Shown: positions 16,959 through 30,260 of the stretch, piece after piece | How the letters are laid out: every line of letters begins with the position of its first letter | Position numbering within the stretch: position 1 is the stretch's first letter | Origin: Halorientalis persicus | GTDB taxonomy: Archaea > Halobacteriota > Halobacteria > Halobacteriales > Haloarculaceae | Reading direction: 5' to 3' | NCBI RefSeq assembly: GCF_900110215.1 | Contig: NZ_FOCX01000015.1 | Coordinates: 1 to 64,000 of the forward strand | Length of the DNA stretch: 64,000 nt | The notes under the pieces: generated by a model | The model's database searches: none | Told to the model about the DNA's origin: nothing | The model's input: the letters and a program-made list of their open reading frames with translations, nothing else | Made by a program: the position numbers and the translations under genes

Positions 16959-18782
16959 ATGGTGGACACCCCCATCGACTACAGCCAGTACGAGGAGGGG
17001 AGACACGTCAACTACTGGGCACTCGACCCCGCGTTGCGGGCGGAAGTCGAGCGGACCTACGCCGACGCGGAGTTCGAGTGGGCCGAGCCCGAACTGTCGG
17101 ATCTCGGTGAGGTGACAGGCCACACCATCACGGACAACGCGGAGATTATCGACCGCGAGGGCCACGAGTTGCGGACCTACGACAAGCACGGCGAGATCCA
17201 GAATCACGTCCAGTATCACCCGCTCCAGCACGAGAACGACCAACTCGTCTACGACCGCGGCGTGACACACGACATCTTCCACGCGCCGCCGGGCCGGGAC
17301 GATCCGCTGGGCTTCCAGCACGTCCTGACCCAGCAGACGATTCTCTCCTTCGCCGACGGGGGCTTCGTCTGCCCGGTCTCGATGACGACTGGCGCGGCCA
17401 TCGTCCTGGAGAAGTACGTCGACGACGACCACCCCAACGCCGACCTGCTGGACGAGTACTTCCAGGGCCTCACCAGCAGGGACTACGACGACCACATCGA
17501 GGGCGCGATGTTCCTCACCGAGAAGCAGGGCGGCTCGGACGTGGGTGCCAACGAGACGACCGCCGAACCCACCGACGAAGAGGGCGTCTACGAACTCCAC
17601 GGCGAGAAGTGGTTCTGCTCGAACATCGACGCCGAAGGGACCCTCGCGCTGGCCCGCCGGCCCGACGCCCCCGACGGGACCGCCGGACTCTCGCTGTTTC
17701 TGGTGCCCCACACGAAGCGGGACGGCCAACTCAACGATCAACTCTACCGCCGGCTGAAGGACAAACTCGGCACCATCGCGGTCCCGACGGGTGAGGTCGA
17801 ATTCCGCGGTGCGGAGGCCTACCTCGTCGGCGAACCGGAAAACGGGTTCAAGCTGATGGCCGAGATGATGAACTTCGAGCGGCTGACCAACGCCACGGGC
17901 TCGGTCGGCGGGATGGGTCGGTGCCTCCTCGAATCGAAGGTCCAGGCCGCGACGCGGGACGCCTTCGGCGAGACCATTCAGGAGTACCCGCTGATGCGTC
18001 GGGACCTCGTGAATATGCAGACCGACTACGAGGCCGCGCTCGCCTTCACGTTCGAGGCCACGCGGCACTACGCCGACTACATGGCCAACGAGCAACGCCT
18101 CGACGAAGCACCCGAGGACCGCGACGACGACGCGGCGCGGGCGTTCAAGCTGATGCGCCTGCTCGTCCCCATCGCGAAGTACAAGACCGCCCGGATGGCC
18201 GTCGATACCGCCTCCTACGCCTGTGAGGTGCTGGGCGGGAACGGCTACGTCAACGGCTTCGCGACCGAGCGAATGCTCCGGGACTCACAGGTCCTCCCGA
18301 TCTGGGAGGGGACCTCCAACGTCCTCTCGCTGGACGTGTTGCGCGTGCTCAACCGCGAGGCCGCCCACGAGGAACTGTTCCCGCTGGTCGAGGACTGTCT
18401 CGACGCCGCCGAGCACCCACACCTCGACGACCTCGCGGGGACCGTCGCCGACGAGTTCGAGTCGATGCAGGCGGCGATGCTCTCGCTGGCCACCGAGGAC
18501 CAGGACTACGCCCAGCACGAGGCCAAACAGCTCGCCGACTACATCTTCGACGTGGTGACCGCCGCCCTGTTGATCGAGCGCGCCCAGGACGCCATCGACG
18601 AGCGCGACGACGCCCGGAAGGCGCTGGTCGCCGAGTGGTTCGTCGAGACCCGCTTCGAGAAGGGGGACGCCCGGGGCATCACCGACGGCGAGAAACTCCC
18701 GGACGATCACTTCGCGGAGATCGTCCAGCACGGATCACTCTCCCCGGATCAGTTGGCCGACACCGCGCCCGCGGACGACTGA
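16959..18782 (+). CDS. Acyl-CoA dehydrogenase, AidB-like long form
   Basis: 607 aa, longer than the ordinary 380-400 aa acyl-CoA dehydrogenases and like the AidB group, which has an N-terminal extension and a C-terminal helical region. Seen: EGAMFLTEKQGGSDVGANET (about residues 180-200), WFCSNIDAEGTLALARRPD, NFERLTNATGSVGGMGRCL, and AYEVLGGNGY-like YACEVLGGNGYVNGFATERM with PIWEGTSNVLSLDVLR. FAD-dependent oxidation of an acyl-CoA is expected. It is divergent from the hydratase/BKACE pair and probably part of the same pathway. Start chosen by TATA spacing. Confidence 0.85.
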   Translation: MVDTPIDYSQYEEGRHVNYWALDPALRAEVERTYADAEFEWAEPELSDLGEVTGHTITDNAEIIDREGHELRTYDKHGEIQNHVQYHPLQHENDQLVYDRGVTHDIFHAPPGRDDPLGFQHVLTQQTILSFADGGFVCPVSMTTGAAIVLEKYVDDDHPNADLLDEYFQGLTSRDYDDHIEGAMFLTEKQGGSDVGANETTAEPTDEEGVYELHGEKWFCSNIDAEGTLALARRPDAPDGTAGLSLFLVPHTKRDGQLNDQLYRRLKDKLGTIAVPTGEVEFRGAEAYLVGEPENGFKLMAEMMNFERLTNATGSVGGMGRCLLESKVQAATRDAFGETIQEYPLMRRDLVNMQTDYEAALAFTFEATRHYADYMANEQRLDEAPEDRDDDAARAFKLMRLLVPIAKYKTARMAVDTASYACEVLGGNGYVNGFATERMLRDSQVLPIWEGTSNVLSLDVLRVLNREAAHEELFPLVEDCLDAAEHPHLDDLAGTVADEFESMQAAMLSLATEDQDYAQHEAKQLADYIFDVVTAALLIERAQDAIDERDDARKALVAEWFVETRFEKGDARGITDGEKLPDDHFAEIVQHGSLSPDQLADTAPADD

Positions 18783-18835
18783 CGACCGGTCGGGACAGCG
18801 ATCGAAAAGAAGCGTCGGACGGCGTGAAGGCGGAT

Positions 18836-21319
18836 CTACTCGCCGTCGGGGTTGGGAACCACGGTCACGCTGGCGACGTGGTCGTTACCGTCGAGTTCCA
18901 TGATCGTGACGCCTTTCGTGTTGCGTCCGACCGTCGAGATGTCGGCCGCGTGGATGCGCATGATCTGACCGCTCTCGCTCATGATGATCAGGTGGTCTGC
19001 CTCCTCGACCGCTTTCACGTCCGTCACCAGTCCGTTGCGGCCATCCGTCTTGATGTCGATCAGCCCCTTCCCGTAGCGTGACTGCTGGCGGTACTCGTCT
19101 AGCAGGGTCCGCTTCCCGTAGCCGTTCTCGGTGACGGTCAACAGCGCACGGTCGTCCTCGCCACTCGTAGCGACCAGTCCGACCACGTGATCGTCGTCCT
19201 GGAGTTTGATCGCACCGACGCCGCGAGCGTTGCGGCCCATCTGCCGGGCTTCCGTCTCCGCGAACCGGATCGTCATGCCCTGTTCGGTCGCGAGCACGAG
19301 ATCCTGCTCGCCGTCGGTCACCTCCACGTCGACGAGTTCGTCGCCCTCCTCCAGCGAGGCGGCGATGATCCCCGTCGACCGGATGTTCTGGAAGTCGGTC
19401 GTACAGGTCCGCTTGACGTACCCGTTCCGGGTGACCATCGTGAGACACTTGTCGTCGGTGAACGCGTCGGTGTCCACGACGGCCGTAATCTCCTCGCCGT
19501 CGTCGATCCCCCCGATGACGTTCCGGATGTGGTTGCCACGGGCCGTCCGGCTCATCTCGGGTACCTGGTAGGTCTTCAGCCGGTAGACCTTGCCCTGGTT
19601 CGTAAAGCAGAGCAGGTAGTCGTGGCTGTTGGCGCGGAACACCTCGTTGACGCGGTCGCCCTCCTTGGGGTCCGCGCCGATGATGCCTTTCCCGCCCCGG
19701 CCCTGTGGCTCGAACTTCTCGACGGGCATCCGCTTGATGTAGTCGTCCTCGGTGATGACGACCACGCAGTCCTGTTCGGGGATGAGGTCCTCGTGGGTGA
19801 CCTCGCCGTCGTCCTCGACGATCTTGGTCCGGCGCTCGTCGCCGTACTCCTCGCGGATCTCCCGAAGTTCGTCTTTGATCACGTCCAGCAGTTCCTGCTG
19901 GTCGCCGAGGATCTCCTCCAGCCGCTCGATCCGCTGTTGAACCTCCTCGTACTCGGTTTCGATCTCGCCGACCTCCTCGGAGGTCAGGCTCCCGATCTGG
20001 ATGCGGACGATGTGGTCGGCCTGATCCTCGGAGAAGTCGTACTCCTCTCGGAGGGCATCCTTGGCGTCGTCGCGGGTGTCGGCGTCCCGGACGATTTCGA
20101 TCACGTCGTCGGCGTTTTTGACCGCTGTGAGGCGACCCTCGAGGATGTGGGCACGGTCCTCGGCCTCGTCGAGTTCGAACTGGCTCCGGCGGCGGACGAC
20201 CTCTTTCCGGTGGTCGACGTACTCGGCGAGGGTCTCCTTGAGCGTCAGCACGCGGGGCTGGCCGTCGACCAGCGCGAGGTTGATGACGCCGAAGGTCGAT
20301 TCGAGGTGGTGTTCGAGTAGCTGATTCTCTACCACGTCCGCGTTGGCGCCGCGCTTGAGGTCGACCACGACCCGGACGCCGTCGCGGTCGGACTCGTCGC
20401 GCAGGTCGCTGATCCCCTCGATCTTCCCCTCGTTGACGTTCTCCGCGATCCGCTCGACGACGCGGGCCTTGTTCTCCTGATAGGGCAACTCGGAGATGAC
20501 GATCCTGCCTTCCTCGTGGTCGACCTCGTACTCGGCGCGGACGGTGAGTCGACCACGACCGCTCTTGTACGCCTTGTGGATGTCGTTGCGGCCCACGATG
20601 TTCGCGCCCGTCGGGAAGTCCGGCCCCTTGATCGGCCCCGGACTCTCTTCTAAGTGGATCAGGTCCTCGATGTCGCAGTCGGGGTTGTCGATCAGGTGGA
20701 TCGTCGCGTCGATCACTTCCTCGAGGTTGTGGGGCGGAATCTTCGTCGACATCCCGACCGCGATTCCGGTCGACCCGTTGACCAGGAGGTTCGGGAACGC
20801 CGCCGGAAGGACCTCGGGTTCTTCGAGCCGGTCGTCGTAGTTGGACTGGAAGTCGACGGTGTCTTTCTCGATATCTTCCAGCAACTCCTCTGCGATGGGG
20901 CTCATCCGGGCCTCGGTGTACCGCATGGCCGCGGCGGGGTCACCGTCCATCGAGCCGAAGTTCCCCTGCCCGTCGATCAGCGGTTCGCGCATGGAGAACG
21001 TCTGGGCCATGTTGACGAGCGTGTCGTAGATGGCCTGGTCGCCGTGCGGGTGGTAGTCCCCCATGGTCTCCCCGACCACCGAGGAGGACTTGCGGTGACT
21101 GGAGCCGCTGGTGACGCCCATGGAGTGCATCGCGTAGAGGATGCGTCGATGGACGGGCTTGAGGCCGTCCCGCACGTCCGGCAGGGCGCGGCCGGCGATG
21201 ACGCTCATCGCGTAGTCGATGTAACTCTGCTCCATCTCGTCTTCGACCCGGACGCGCTCGACGTTGGCCGCGGGAGCCGCCGTCGCGTCGTCGGGCCCAT
21301 CTGGCAGTTCCGAACTCAT
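18836..21319 (-). CDS. gyrA: DNA gyrase subunit A
   Basis: 827 aa from [19 protein letters not shown]. The catalytic Tyr is in [11 protein letters not shown] at residue 134; the GDYHPHGD and [11 protein letters not shown] blocks belong to the quinolone region. The C-terminal beta-pinwheel carries QGRGGKGI, a GyrA-box variant (Q at its start), and repeated VGLVAT-type blades. With GyrB it introduces negative supercoils. One base separates it from the gyrB stop, so the two are an operon. An in-frame codon at 21391 is possible but overlaps gyrB. Confidence 0.97.
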   Translation of the reverse strand: MSSELPDGPDDATAAPAANVERVRVEDEMEQSYIDYAMSVIAGRALPDVRDGLKPVHRRILYAMHSMGVTSGSSHRKSSSVVGETMGDYHPHGDQAIYDTLVNMAQTFSMREPLIDGQGNFGSMDGDPAAAMRYTEARMSPIAEELLEDIEKDTVDFQSNYDDRLEEPEVLPAAFPNLLVNGSTGIAVGMSTKIPPHNLEEVIDATIHLIDNPDCDIEDLIHLEESPGPIKGPDFPTGANIVGRNDIHKAYKSGRGRLTVRAEYEVDHEEGRIVISELPYQENKARVVERIAENVNEGKIEGISDLRDESDRDGVRVVVDLKRGANADVVENQLLEHHLESTFGVINLALVDGQPRVLTLKETLAEYVDHRKEVVRRRSQFELDEAEDRAHILEGRLTAVKNADDVIEIVRDADTRDDAKDALREEYDFSEDQADHIVRIQIGSLTSEEVGEIETEYEEVQQRIERLEEILGDQQELLDVIKDELREIREEYGDERRTKIVEDDGEVTHEDLIPEQDCVVVITEDDYIKRMPVEKFEPQGRGGKGIIGADPKEGDRVNEVFRANSHDYLLCFTNQGKVYRLKTYQVPEMSRTARGNHIRNVIGGIDDGEEITAVVDTDAFTDDKCLTMVTRNGYVKRTCTTDFQNIRSTGIIAASLEEGDELVDVEVTDGEQDLVLATEQGMTIRFAETEARQMGRNARGVGAIKLQDDDHVVGLVATSGEDDRALLTVTENGYGKRTLLDEYRQQSRYGKGLIDIKTDGRNGLVTDVKAVEEADHLIIMSESGQIMRIHAADISTVGRNTKGVTIMELDGNDHVASVTVVPNPDGE

Positions 21320-21320
21320 G

Positions 21321-23333
<2,013 letters not shown>

Positions 23334-23470
23334 CTACCGTCTCTGACCAGTCGGTCGTCTGCCGACACCGGCGGAGTGAGACTCGCCTCCGAACTCGACC
23401 GAACGGTGCCGCTCACCCATGCCAACTGCTGCCGAACGGCCGTTCCACTTTCACCGAGCTGCCGTGCAAC

Positions 23471-23477
23471 ATTTAAC
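23471..23477 (+). promoter_or_regulatory. TATA-like box of top6B
   Basis: ATTTAAC 28-34 nt before the ATG at 23505, followed by the near-palindrome ACCCC-TCC-GGGGGT. The spacing indicates a leaderless or nearly leaderless transcript. Confidence 0.45.
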
Positions 23478-23504
23478 CCCTCCGGGGGTAGAAGGAGCCA
23501 GAGA

Positions 23505-25892
23505 ATGACCTCGTATCAGTCGACACTCGCCGAGGGGGAGGGGATCGCAGAGGAGCTGGCGGAGGCCCAGCGGTCCATCTCCATCGCCGAGTTCTTCGAG
23601 AAGAACCGTCAGATGCTCGGGTTCGACTCGGGTGCGCGGGCGCTGGTGACGGCCGTCAAGGAGGCCGTCGACAACGCCCTCGACGCGACCGAGGAATCCG
23701 GAATCCTCCCGGACATCTACGTCGAGATCCAGGAGAACGACGACTACTACCGTCTCATCGTCGAGGACAACGGTCCCGGGATCACCAAAGAGCAGATCCC
23801 CAAGATCTTCGGCAAACTACTCTATGGCTCCCGGTTTCACGCCCGCGAGCAGAACCGCGGCCAGCAGGGGATCGGGATCTCCGCCGCCGTGCTCTACTCC
23901 CAACTCACGAGCGGCAAACCCGCCAAGATCACCAGCCGCACCAAAGGCAGTGCCGACGCAAAATACTTCGAGTTGACCATCGACACGGACTCGAACGAAC
24001 CCGAGATCGAGGGCGAGGACACGACCTCGTGGGACCGGCCACACGGCACCCGCATCGAACTGGAGATGGAGGCGAACATGCGCGCCCGCAACCAGCTCCA
24101 CGACTACATCAAACACACCGCGGTCGTCAACCCCCACGCCCGCCTCGAACTCCGGGAACCACAGGAACACTTCAAGTTCGAGCGTGCGACCGACCAACTT
24201 CCGGAGGAGACCGAGGAGATCCGTCCCCACCCACACGGCGTCGAACTGGGGACCCTCCAGAAGATGCTCGACGCTACCGACTCCTATTCGGTGTCTGGCT
24301 TCCTGCAGGAGGAGTTCACCCGCGTCGGCGGCAAAACCTCGGACAAGGTGATCGACAACTTCCGGGACCGGCACTTCGGCCGCGAGATGGCCTGGAGCGC
24401 ACCCGCCACGCACGAGGATGCGGACATCGAAGCCGCCGTCTCCGAAGCCGTCGCGAACAAGGGGGCGGACGCCACTGCCGAGTTCGCCGAATCGGTCGCC
24501 GCCGAGATCGACGACGCCGGATCGGTCACCCACTCCCGAGTGCAGGGCATCGTCGAGACAGTCGCCGAGGGCGTCGAGGACGAGTACGGGACGACCTTCG
24601 GCTCGACGGTCCGTGAGAACGCCGTCGCGGCCGCCTGGGACGCCGTCACAGACGAGCGGACCGGCGACATCTACGCCCTGGTCGACGAGGCGACCACGGA
24701 CCGGAAAGACGACGCCCACGTCCAGGGGCTGGCCGAGCGGATCGCCGCCAAGTTCGAGGACGAGGAGAACCCACACGACCGACTCACCCGCGATCGGGTC
24801 GAAGACTACGTGGATCGGGCCGCCGACGCGACCGAGGAGTACGACGATGCCACCTTCGGCGAGACGGCCCGCGAGAAGGTCGTCGACGCGATCTGGGGGC
24901 GGATGGCCACGGTCCCCGACGACCCGCCGAACATCACGGCCATCGACGACGACCGTGACACAGCCAGCGAACTCCACGAGGCGATGCGCGAGACGGACAT
25001 CATCGCGCCGCCGACGGACTGTCTCTCGCCGATCTCGGACGAGCTGGTACTGGAAGGGCTCGAAAAGGAGTTCGACGCGGACTTCTACGCCGCATCGACG
25101 CGGGACGCCTCCGTCCACGGCGGCGATCCGTTCATCGTCGAGGCGGGCATCGCGTACGGCGGTGACCTCGAAGAGAGTTCCAGCGCCGACGTGATGCGCT
25201 TTGCCAACCGCGTGCCGCTGGTCTACCAGCGCGGGGCCTGTTCGATCACCGACGTGGTCAAGACGATCAACTGGCGCAACTACAAACTCGACCAGCCCGG
25301 CGGGAGCGGCATCCCGAACGGCCCGGCGGTCATCATGGTCCACGTCGCCTCCACGAACGTGCCCTTCACCAGCGAGTCCAAGGACGCGGTGGCGAACGTC
25401 CCCGAGATCGAAGACGAGGTCGAGCGGGCCATCCGCGAGGCCGCCCGCGACCTGAAGTCCTACCTCAAGAAGCGCCGGTCGATGGAGAAACGCCGGCGCA
25501 AGCAGGACAAACTCGCGACGATCCTCCCCGAGATGGCCGAGAAACTCGAGGAGGTGACGGGCAACGGCGAGTTGAACATCGACGACTCGCTGGCCCGGAT
25601 CATGAACAACGTCCTCGTCGACAGGGAACGCGATGGCGAGACGGTGCGACTGATCGTCGAGAACAACGACGACACCAACGCCACCCTGGAGATCACGGAC
25701 ATCGTGAGCGAGGACCCCGGGGAGGTCGAGGACGCGAACGTCGTCGAGATGGACGGCGAGTACTTCGTCAAGTGGACCCCGGAGGTCACGGCCGGGACCG
25801 AGGCGAGCATCGAGTACAGCGTCGACGGCGACGCGACCTTCGACGTGCAGGTCGAGGGTATCGAAGACGAGAAACTGACTATCAACGCCTGA
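23505..25892 (+). CDS. top6B: DNA topoisomerase VI subunit B
   Basis: 795 aa from [20 protein letters not shown]. The GHKL ATPase site: [37 protein letters not shown] and [18 protein letters not shown]-type block ([12 protein letters not shown]). Transducer domain and C-terminal Ig-like tail follow. It is about 170-250 residues longer than crenarchaeal or methanogen Top6B because of an acidic helical insertion at about residues 310-480. The gene is followed by top6A after one base. The start is supported by the TATA-like ATTTAA (23471). Forms an A2B2 type IIB topoisomerase. Confidence 0.95.
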   Translation: MTSYQSTLAEGEGIAEELAEAQRSISIAEFFEKNRQMLGFDSGARALVTAVKEAVDNALDATEESGILPDIYVEIQENDDYYRLIVEDNGPGITKEQIPKIFGKLLYGSRFHAREQNRGQQGIGISAAVLYSQLTSGKPAKITSRTKGSADAKYFELTIDTDSNEPEIEGEDTTSWDRPHGTRIELEMEANMRARNQLHDYIKHTAVVNPHARLELREPQEHFKFERATDQLPEETEEIRPHPHGVELGTLQKMLDATDSYSVSGFLQEEFTRVGGKTSDKVIDNFRDRHFGREMAWSAPATHEDADIEAAVSEAVANKGADATAEFAESVAAEIDDAGSVTHSRVQGIVETVAEGVEDEYGTTFGSTVRENAVAAAWDAVTDERTGDIYALVDEATTDRKDDAHVQGLAERIAAKFEDEENPHDRLTRDRVEDYVDRAADATEEYDDATFGETAREKVVDAIWGRMATVPDDPPNITAIDDDRDTASELHEAMRETDIIAPPTDCLSPISDELVLEGLEKEFDADFYAASTRDASVHGGDPFIVEAGIAYGGDLEESSSADVMRFANRVPLVYQRGACSITDVVKTINWRNYKLDQPGGSGIPNGPAVIMVHVASTNVPFTSESKDAVANVPEIEDEVERAIREAARDLKSYLKKRRSMEKRRRKQDKLATILPEMAEKLEEVTGNGELNIDDSLARIMNNVLVDRERDGETVRLIVENNDDTNATLEITDIVSEDPGEVEDANVVEMDGEYFVKWTPEVTAGTEASIEYSVDGDATFDVQVEGIEDEKLTINA

Positions 25893-25893
25893 T

Positions 25894-26997
25894 ATGAGCA
25901 CAGACAGCGAGACCCAGAGCGAAAGTGACGCACGCGAGCAGTTGATCGACCTGGCGGCCGAGTTCTACGACCAGTTCGCCGACGGCGAGGTCCCGACCAT
26001 GTCGATCCCGACCCGGACGAAGTCCAACATCGAGTACGACGAGGACATGGACGTGTGGGTGTACGGCGACCGGAAGAGTACCCGCAGCGCCAAGACCGTC
26101 AGCGGCGCACAGAAGTTGCTGAAAGCCACCTACGTCATCGACTTCCTGGCCCAGCAACTCGAAGAAGACCGCTCGTCCACTCTGCGTGAACTGTACTACC
26201 TCAGTGAGTCCTTCGACCACGAGGAAGCCCAGTTCAACAGTCAGGACGAGTCCAACCAGTTGATCGAGGATCTCGAAATCGTCTCGGACGTGCGCCGCGA
26301 GGAGTTCCATATGCGGCCCGAGGAGTCCGGGGCGACGGTGATGGGGCCGCTCCTGATCCGCGAGCAGACCCGACGCGGCGAACGCGAGATTCACTGCCAG
26401 GAGGACGTGGGCGAGGGCGGCTACCAGATCCCGAACGACCCCGACACCATCGAGTTCCTGGACAACGACGCCGACTTCGCGCTGTGCGTGGAGACCGGCG
26501 GGATGCGTGACCGGCTCGTCGAGAACGGGTTCGACGAGGAGCACAACTGCATCGTCGTCCACCTGAAGGGCCAGCCTGCACGGGCGACCCGGCGACTGAC
26601 CAAGCGGCTCCGGGACGAACTCGGTCTCCCGGTGACTGTCTTTACCGACGGTGACCCCTGGTCGTACCGCATCTACGGCTCGGTCGCGTACGGGTCGATC
26701 AAGTCCGCGCACCTCTCGGAGTACCTGGCGACGCCCGACGCGCAGTTCATCGGCATTCAACCTGCGGACATCGTGGAGTACGACCTCCCGACCGACCCCC
26801 TCTCGGACTCGGACGTGAACGCGCTGGAATCGGAACTGGAGGACCCCCGTTTCCAGACCGACTACTGGCGCGAACAGATCGAACTGCAACTCGATATCGA
26901 CAAGAAGGCAGAACAGCAGAGCCTGGCCTCGCGTGGGCTGGACTTCGTGACGGACACGTATCTGCCCGAGCGGCTGGACGCGATGGACGTCATCTGA
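25894..26997 (+). CDS. top6A: DNA topoisomerase VI subunit A (Spo11-like)
   Basis: 367 aa. The catalytic Tyr is in [12 protein letters not shown] (about residue 100), in the 5Y-CAP domain; the TOPRIM-like part contains [18 protein letters not shown] and [18 protein letters not shown]. Complete ends, usual length. One base after top6B, so translation is probably coupled. Cleaves both strands and forms the 5'-phosphotyrosyl link. Confidence 0.96.
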   Translation: MSTDSETQSESDAREQLIDLAAEFYDQFADGEVPTMSIPTRTKSNIEYDEDMDVWVYGDRKSTRSAKTVSGAQKLLKATYVIDFLAQQLEEDRSSTLRELYYLSESFDHEEAQFNSQDESNQLIEDLEIVSDVRREEFHMRPEESGATVMGPLLIREQTRRGEREIHCQEDVGEGGYQIPNDPDTIEFLDNDADFALCVETGGMRDRLVENGFDEEHNCIVVHLKGQPARATRRLTKRLRDELGLPVTVFTDGDPWSYRIYGSVAYGSIKSAHLSEYLATPDAQFIGIQPADIVEYDLPTDPLSDSDVNALESELEDPRFQTDYWREQIELQLDIDKKAEQQSLASRGLDFVTDTYLPERLDAMDVI

Positions 26998-27084
26998 CCG
27001 GTCCGACCGCCGACTTTCTGTTTTCTGTCCGAGTCCTTGCCCGCCCACCACAACGTTAACCGCGCCGATGGCGTACTCCTGTGG

Positions 27085-27684
27085 ATGGCAGACAACAAAA
27101 GCGGCCGGGAGGACCAGGCCCAGAACGCCGACCGACGACAGCGTGAGCGCGCCATCGCCGAGGAACTGGAGCGACGGGACGAACCGGAACCGCCCGTCGA
27201 CCCATCCCAGCTCGCCTACTTCGAGACCGAACTGGATGCCGTCGAGTTCCCGGCGTCGGCCGACGATGTGGTTGCGACGCTGGGTGACCGCGAAATCGAG
27301 GCGAGCGACGGAACGTACGCGGTCGAAGAACTGCTGCCGGCGACCGACGTGGAGACCTTCGACTCTCCCGCGGAAGTACGCGAGCGGATCGAGCGGCCGA
27401 CCGTGGCCGCGACCATGAAGCACATCGTCGAGGCGAGCGAGACGCTCCCTCGGGAAACACTCGACAGCTCGCAGTGGGACGCCTACCAGAAGACGCTCCG
27501 AGAACTCGCCGCGATCGACGCTGACGACGACGACGAGGGCGTCCGCGTCATCGGCGACTGGATCGTCGACCAGATCGACGAGAAGGGGAAACTCCCCGGC
27601 TCACGCGCCGTCCGTCGTGAAGCCGCGAAGTTCTGCCGCTCGGAGGGCTACGAGATTCGAAACGACGAGTGGCTCGGGGTGTAG
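27085..27684 (+). CDS. DUF5789-type acidic haloarchaeal protein
   Basis: 199 aa from ATG 27085 (MADNKSGREDQAQN). The middle part (residues about 45-105: VEFPASADDVVATLGDREIE, AVEELLPATD) matches the DUF5789 pattern also seen in the 53322 gene: a FPA-D-x-hh-ALGDR core. The C-terminal part RAVRREAAKFCRSEGYEIR looks like a small helical DNA- or protein-binding tail. Cytosolic; role unknown. Confidence 0.7.
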   Translation: MADNKSGREDQAQNADRRQRERAIAEELERRDEPEPPVDPSQLAYFETELDAVEFPASADDVVATLGDREIEASDGTYAVEELLPATDVETFDSPAEVRERIERPTVAATMKHIVEASETLPRETLDSSQWDAYQKTLRELAAIDADDDDEGVRVIGDWIVDQIDEKGKLPGSRAVRREAAKFCRSEGYEIRNDEWLGV

Positions 27685-27690
27685 CGCAGG

Positions 27691-28443
27691 TCACTTCTCC
27701 GCCAGCGAAACCGGCACGCCCCGCTGTTCCAGGTCGTCTGCGAACGCCTCGGCGTCGGCCTCGATCGCCTCGAACGTATCGTAGTGGATCGGAACGACCA
27801 GTCCCGGATCCATCGCTTCGGCGAGGTCGGCCGCCGACTCCCGATCCATGGTGTAGGTCCCGCCGATGGGTACGAGCAACAGGTCCACGTCGAGTTCGGC
27901 GTGCCCGTCGAGCACGTCGGTATCGCCGGTCCAGAAAACCGTGGTGCCATCGAAATCCAGCAGGAAGCCACAGCCGGTCCCCTCGGGGTGGATCGGCGTT
28001 CCGTCCGGGCGTGTGTGAGGACCGTCTGGATGGTTGTAGGCGGCCGTCGTCCGGACGATCACGTCGTCGATCAGGTCGTCGAGTTCGTCGTCGACCCGGC
28101 GGGTGTCGTAGGGCAGGTCCCGGACCGGCGTCACGTCGCGGTCGGTCTCGCTGTGGTGGACCGCCTCGTGAACGAGGACGGTTGCGTCCTCGCGGGCGAC
28201 TCGCTCGATACCATCGCTGTCGTAGTGGTGGACGTGGCTGACACAGACCAGATCACCGTCGGACCACTGGTCCGACGAGCCCCCGCTCGCCTCTCTCGCG
28301 GGGATCCCACCCCGGGCGTCGTAGTCGTCCAGCACGCCGTACCGGCCGGGATCGAGGTAGACGACGGTCCCGTCGGGGGCTTCGATGCGGACGGTGGCGT
28401 AGCCGAGCCAGTCGACACGGAGGTCGTCGTAGTGGACGGTCAT
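27691..28443 (-). CDS. MBL-fold metal-dependent hydrolase (UlaG-like)
   Basis: 250 aa. Begins MTVHYDDLRVDWLGYATVRI; the metal motif VCVSHVHHYDSDGIERVA (HxHxxD variant), then VFWTGDTDVLDG, LLVPIGGTYTMDRESAADLA and PIHYDTF supply the further His/Asp ligands. This is the UlaG/L-ascorbate-6-P lactonase-type subgroup, used for many phosphodiester or lactone substrates. Substrate not inferable. Convergent with the 27085 gene. Confidence 0.85.
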   Translation of the reverse strand: MTVHYDDLRVDWLGYATVRIEAPDGTVVYLDPGRYGVLDDYDARGGIPAREASGGSSDQWSDGDLVCVSHVHHYDSDGIERVAREDATVLVHEAVHHSETDRDVTPVRDLPYDTRRVDDELDDLIDDVIVRTTAAYNHPDGPHTRPDGTPIHPEGTGCGFLLDFDGTTVFWTGDTDVLDGHAELDVDLLLVPIGGTYTMDRESAADLAEAMDPGLVVPIHYDTFEAIEADAEAFADDLEQRGVPVSLAEK

Positions 28444-28482
28444 GTCAGGGGGTTCGGGCGGTGGCCGAAAACCCGTATCGGT

Positions 28483-30138
28483 TCACTCGCCGCCGACCAG
28501 TCGCCTGACCCGCTCTAGCGTATCCGCGCTCTCGGGGTCTTTATCGTCGCGGACGCCGAGGTAGCGGGGGAAGCGAAGCGCGTAGCCCGAGGAGTACGTC
28601 GGCGAGGTCTGGATCTCCTCGTAGCCGACCTCGAAGACCACTGACGGCTCGATGTCGACGTCTTTCCCGTCCTCGGTCCGGATTTCCGGTTCCAGCAGGT
28701 CGGTCAACTCGGCCAGTTCCTCGTCGGTGATGCCCGTCGCCACCTTGCCGATGGTCTCCAGATCGTCGGGCCCGGCACGCACGGAGAGTTCGAAAGTTCC
28801 CAGGAACTCCGCGCGGCGACCCTCTCCCCACTCCGCGCCGGTGACGACGCAATCGAGCGTCTCCACGTCGGGTTTTCGCTTGAGCCACTCTTTGCCCCGC
28901 CGGCCCGGGGAGTACGTCGAATCGGGATCTTTCAGCATGATCCCCTCGTGGCCCGCGCCAAGCGCGTCGGCCTCGATGTCGGCGATGCGTTCGGGTTCGT
29001 CTGTGACGGTGAGCGCCGACACGCCCGAACCGAGAATTTCGGAGAGGCGGTCGTGCCGGTCGACGAGGGGTGTGCCGAGCAGGTCCTCGCCGTCAGCGTG
29101 GAGGCAGTCGAACGCCCACAGGCGGACTTCGACTTCCTCCCTGGCTTTCGCCACGTCGTGTTTCCGACGGAAGCGACGCAACACTTCCTGAAAGGGGAGC
29201 GGGTCACCCGCGTCGTCGACCGCCACGACCTCGCCGTCCAGAATCGCCGGGACGGCGAGATTCTCCTCGACGAACCCGACGACCTCCGGCAAGGGGTCGG
29301 TCACGTCCTCCATGTTCCGGGAGAACAGTGACACTTCGTCCCCGTCGTAGTGGACCTGAACGCGAGCGCCGTCGTACTTGGTCTCGACGGCGACGGACGC
29401 CCAGGCCTCGACCGCGTCGGTGACCGTCCCGGCCTGTGCGAGCATCGCCTGAACCGGCCGCCCGACTTCCAGATGCAGGTCGTCCAGTCCCGACTCGCCG
29501 TCGTCGCGAGCGACGGTGGCGACCAGGCCGTAATCGTTGGTCACCTGGAGCGCGCGCTCGACGGCCACGGTGGGGACGTCGAAGGCATCGGTGATGGCGT
29601 CCCTGACGGTTCCCTCGCCGACGCCGATGCGCATCTCCGAGAGGACGATCCGCGCGAGATAGCGCGCCTCTGCGGGCGCACAGCGATTGAACAGGCCAAA
29701 GAGGAGGTCGAGCTTTCGGTCCTGACTGCCCGGCCCGGCCGCCGCTGCGAGGTCGCGCAACTCGGATTCGACCTCGCCGACGGTCAGGCCTGCCTGGCCA
29801 CCGCCGTCGCCGAACGCGCCGAGTCCCTGCTGGCCGCCGAAGTCGTACTCGGCGGCCACGTCGCCCACATCGCCGACGGCCGCGACCCGGGACTCCACGT
29901 CGTCGGCCGAGACGTTGTGTCCCGCCGCGCGGGCGATGGCCTCGTAGCACAGATTCGGGCCGATATCGAGCGTCGTCGACCCGTGGGCGGGGAACACACG
30001 TCCCTGGACGAACCGGGCCACGGTGTCGAGATCGTCGGCGGCGTCCGCCAACAGATCCCGGACGAGCGTGACGGTCTCGAGATCGGCCGAGGTCGCCTCG
30101 ATTTCGTCGGCGCGCTCGGCGAACACGGCGAAGTCCAT
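28483..30138 (-). CDS. lig: ATP-dependent DNA ligase
   Basis: 551 aa from MDFAVFAERADEIEATSADL. The nucleotide-binding lysine motif is VETKYDGARVQVHYDG (about residue 245-250), followed by LFSRNMEDVTDPLPEVV and EGIMLKDPDSTYSPGRRGKEWLKRK split over motifs IV-V. N-terminal DNA-binding and C-terminal OB-fold regions are complete. It seals nicks in the replication and repair. Much longer upstream frames are shadows; this ATG gives the family length. Confidence 0.95.
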   Translation of the reverse strand: MDFAVFAERADEIEATSADLETVTLVRDLLADAADDLDTVARFVQGRVFPAHGSTTLDIGPNLCYEAIARAAGHNVSADDVESRVAAVGDVGDVAAEYDFGGQQGLGAFGDGGGQAGLTVGEVESELRDLAAAAGPGSQDRKLDLLFGLFNRCAPAEARYLARIVLSEMRIGVGEGTVRDAITDAFDVPTVAVERALQVTNDYGLVATVARDDGESGLDDLHLEVGRPVQAMLAQAGTVTDAVEAWASVAVETKYDGARVQVHYDGDEVSLFSRNMEDVTDPLPEVVGFVEENLAVPAILDGEVVAVDDAGDPLPFQEVLRRFRRKHDVAKAREEVEVRLWAFDCLHADGEDLLGTPLVDRHDRLSEILGSGVSALTVTDEPERIADIEADALGAGHEGIMLKDPDSTYSPGRRGKEWLKRKPDVETLDCVVTGAEWGEGRRAEFLGTFELSVRAGPDDLETIGKVATGITDEELAELTDLLEPEIRTEDGKDVDIEPSVVFEVGYEEIQTSPTYSSGYALRFPRYLGVRDDKDPESADTLERVRRLVGGE

Positions 30139-30260
30139 CGACACGCAGTAGCCGCGACCGGGTGTTAAAGCTCGCGGAGTCGCGGGATTCCGTGCGTCGA
30201 AAAGCAGCCGTTCTCGGTACTGCGGGCGGTCGGAGGGCGTCACCGGGCGGCTGTGGTGAC

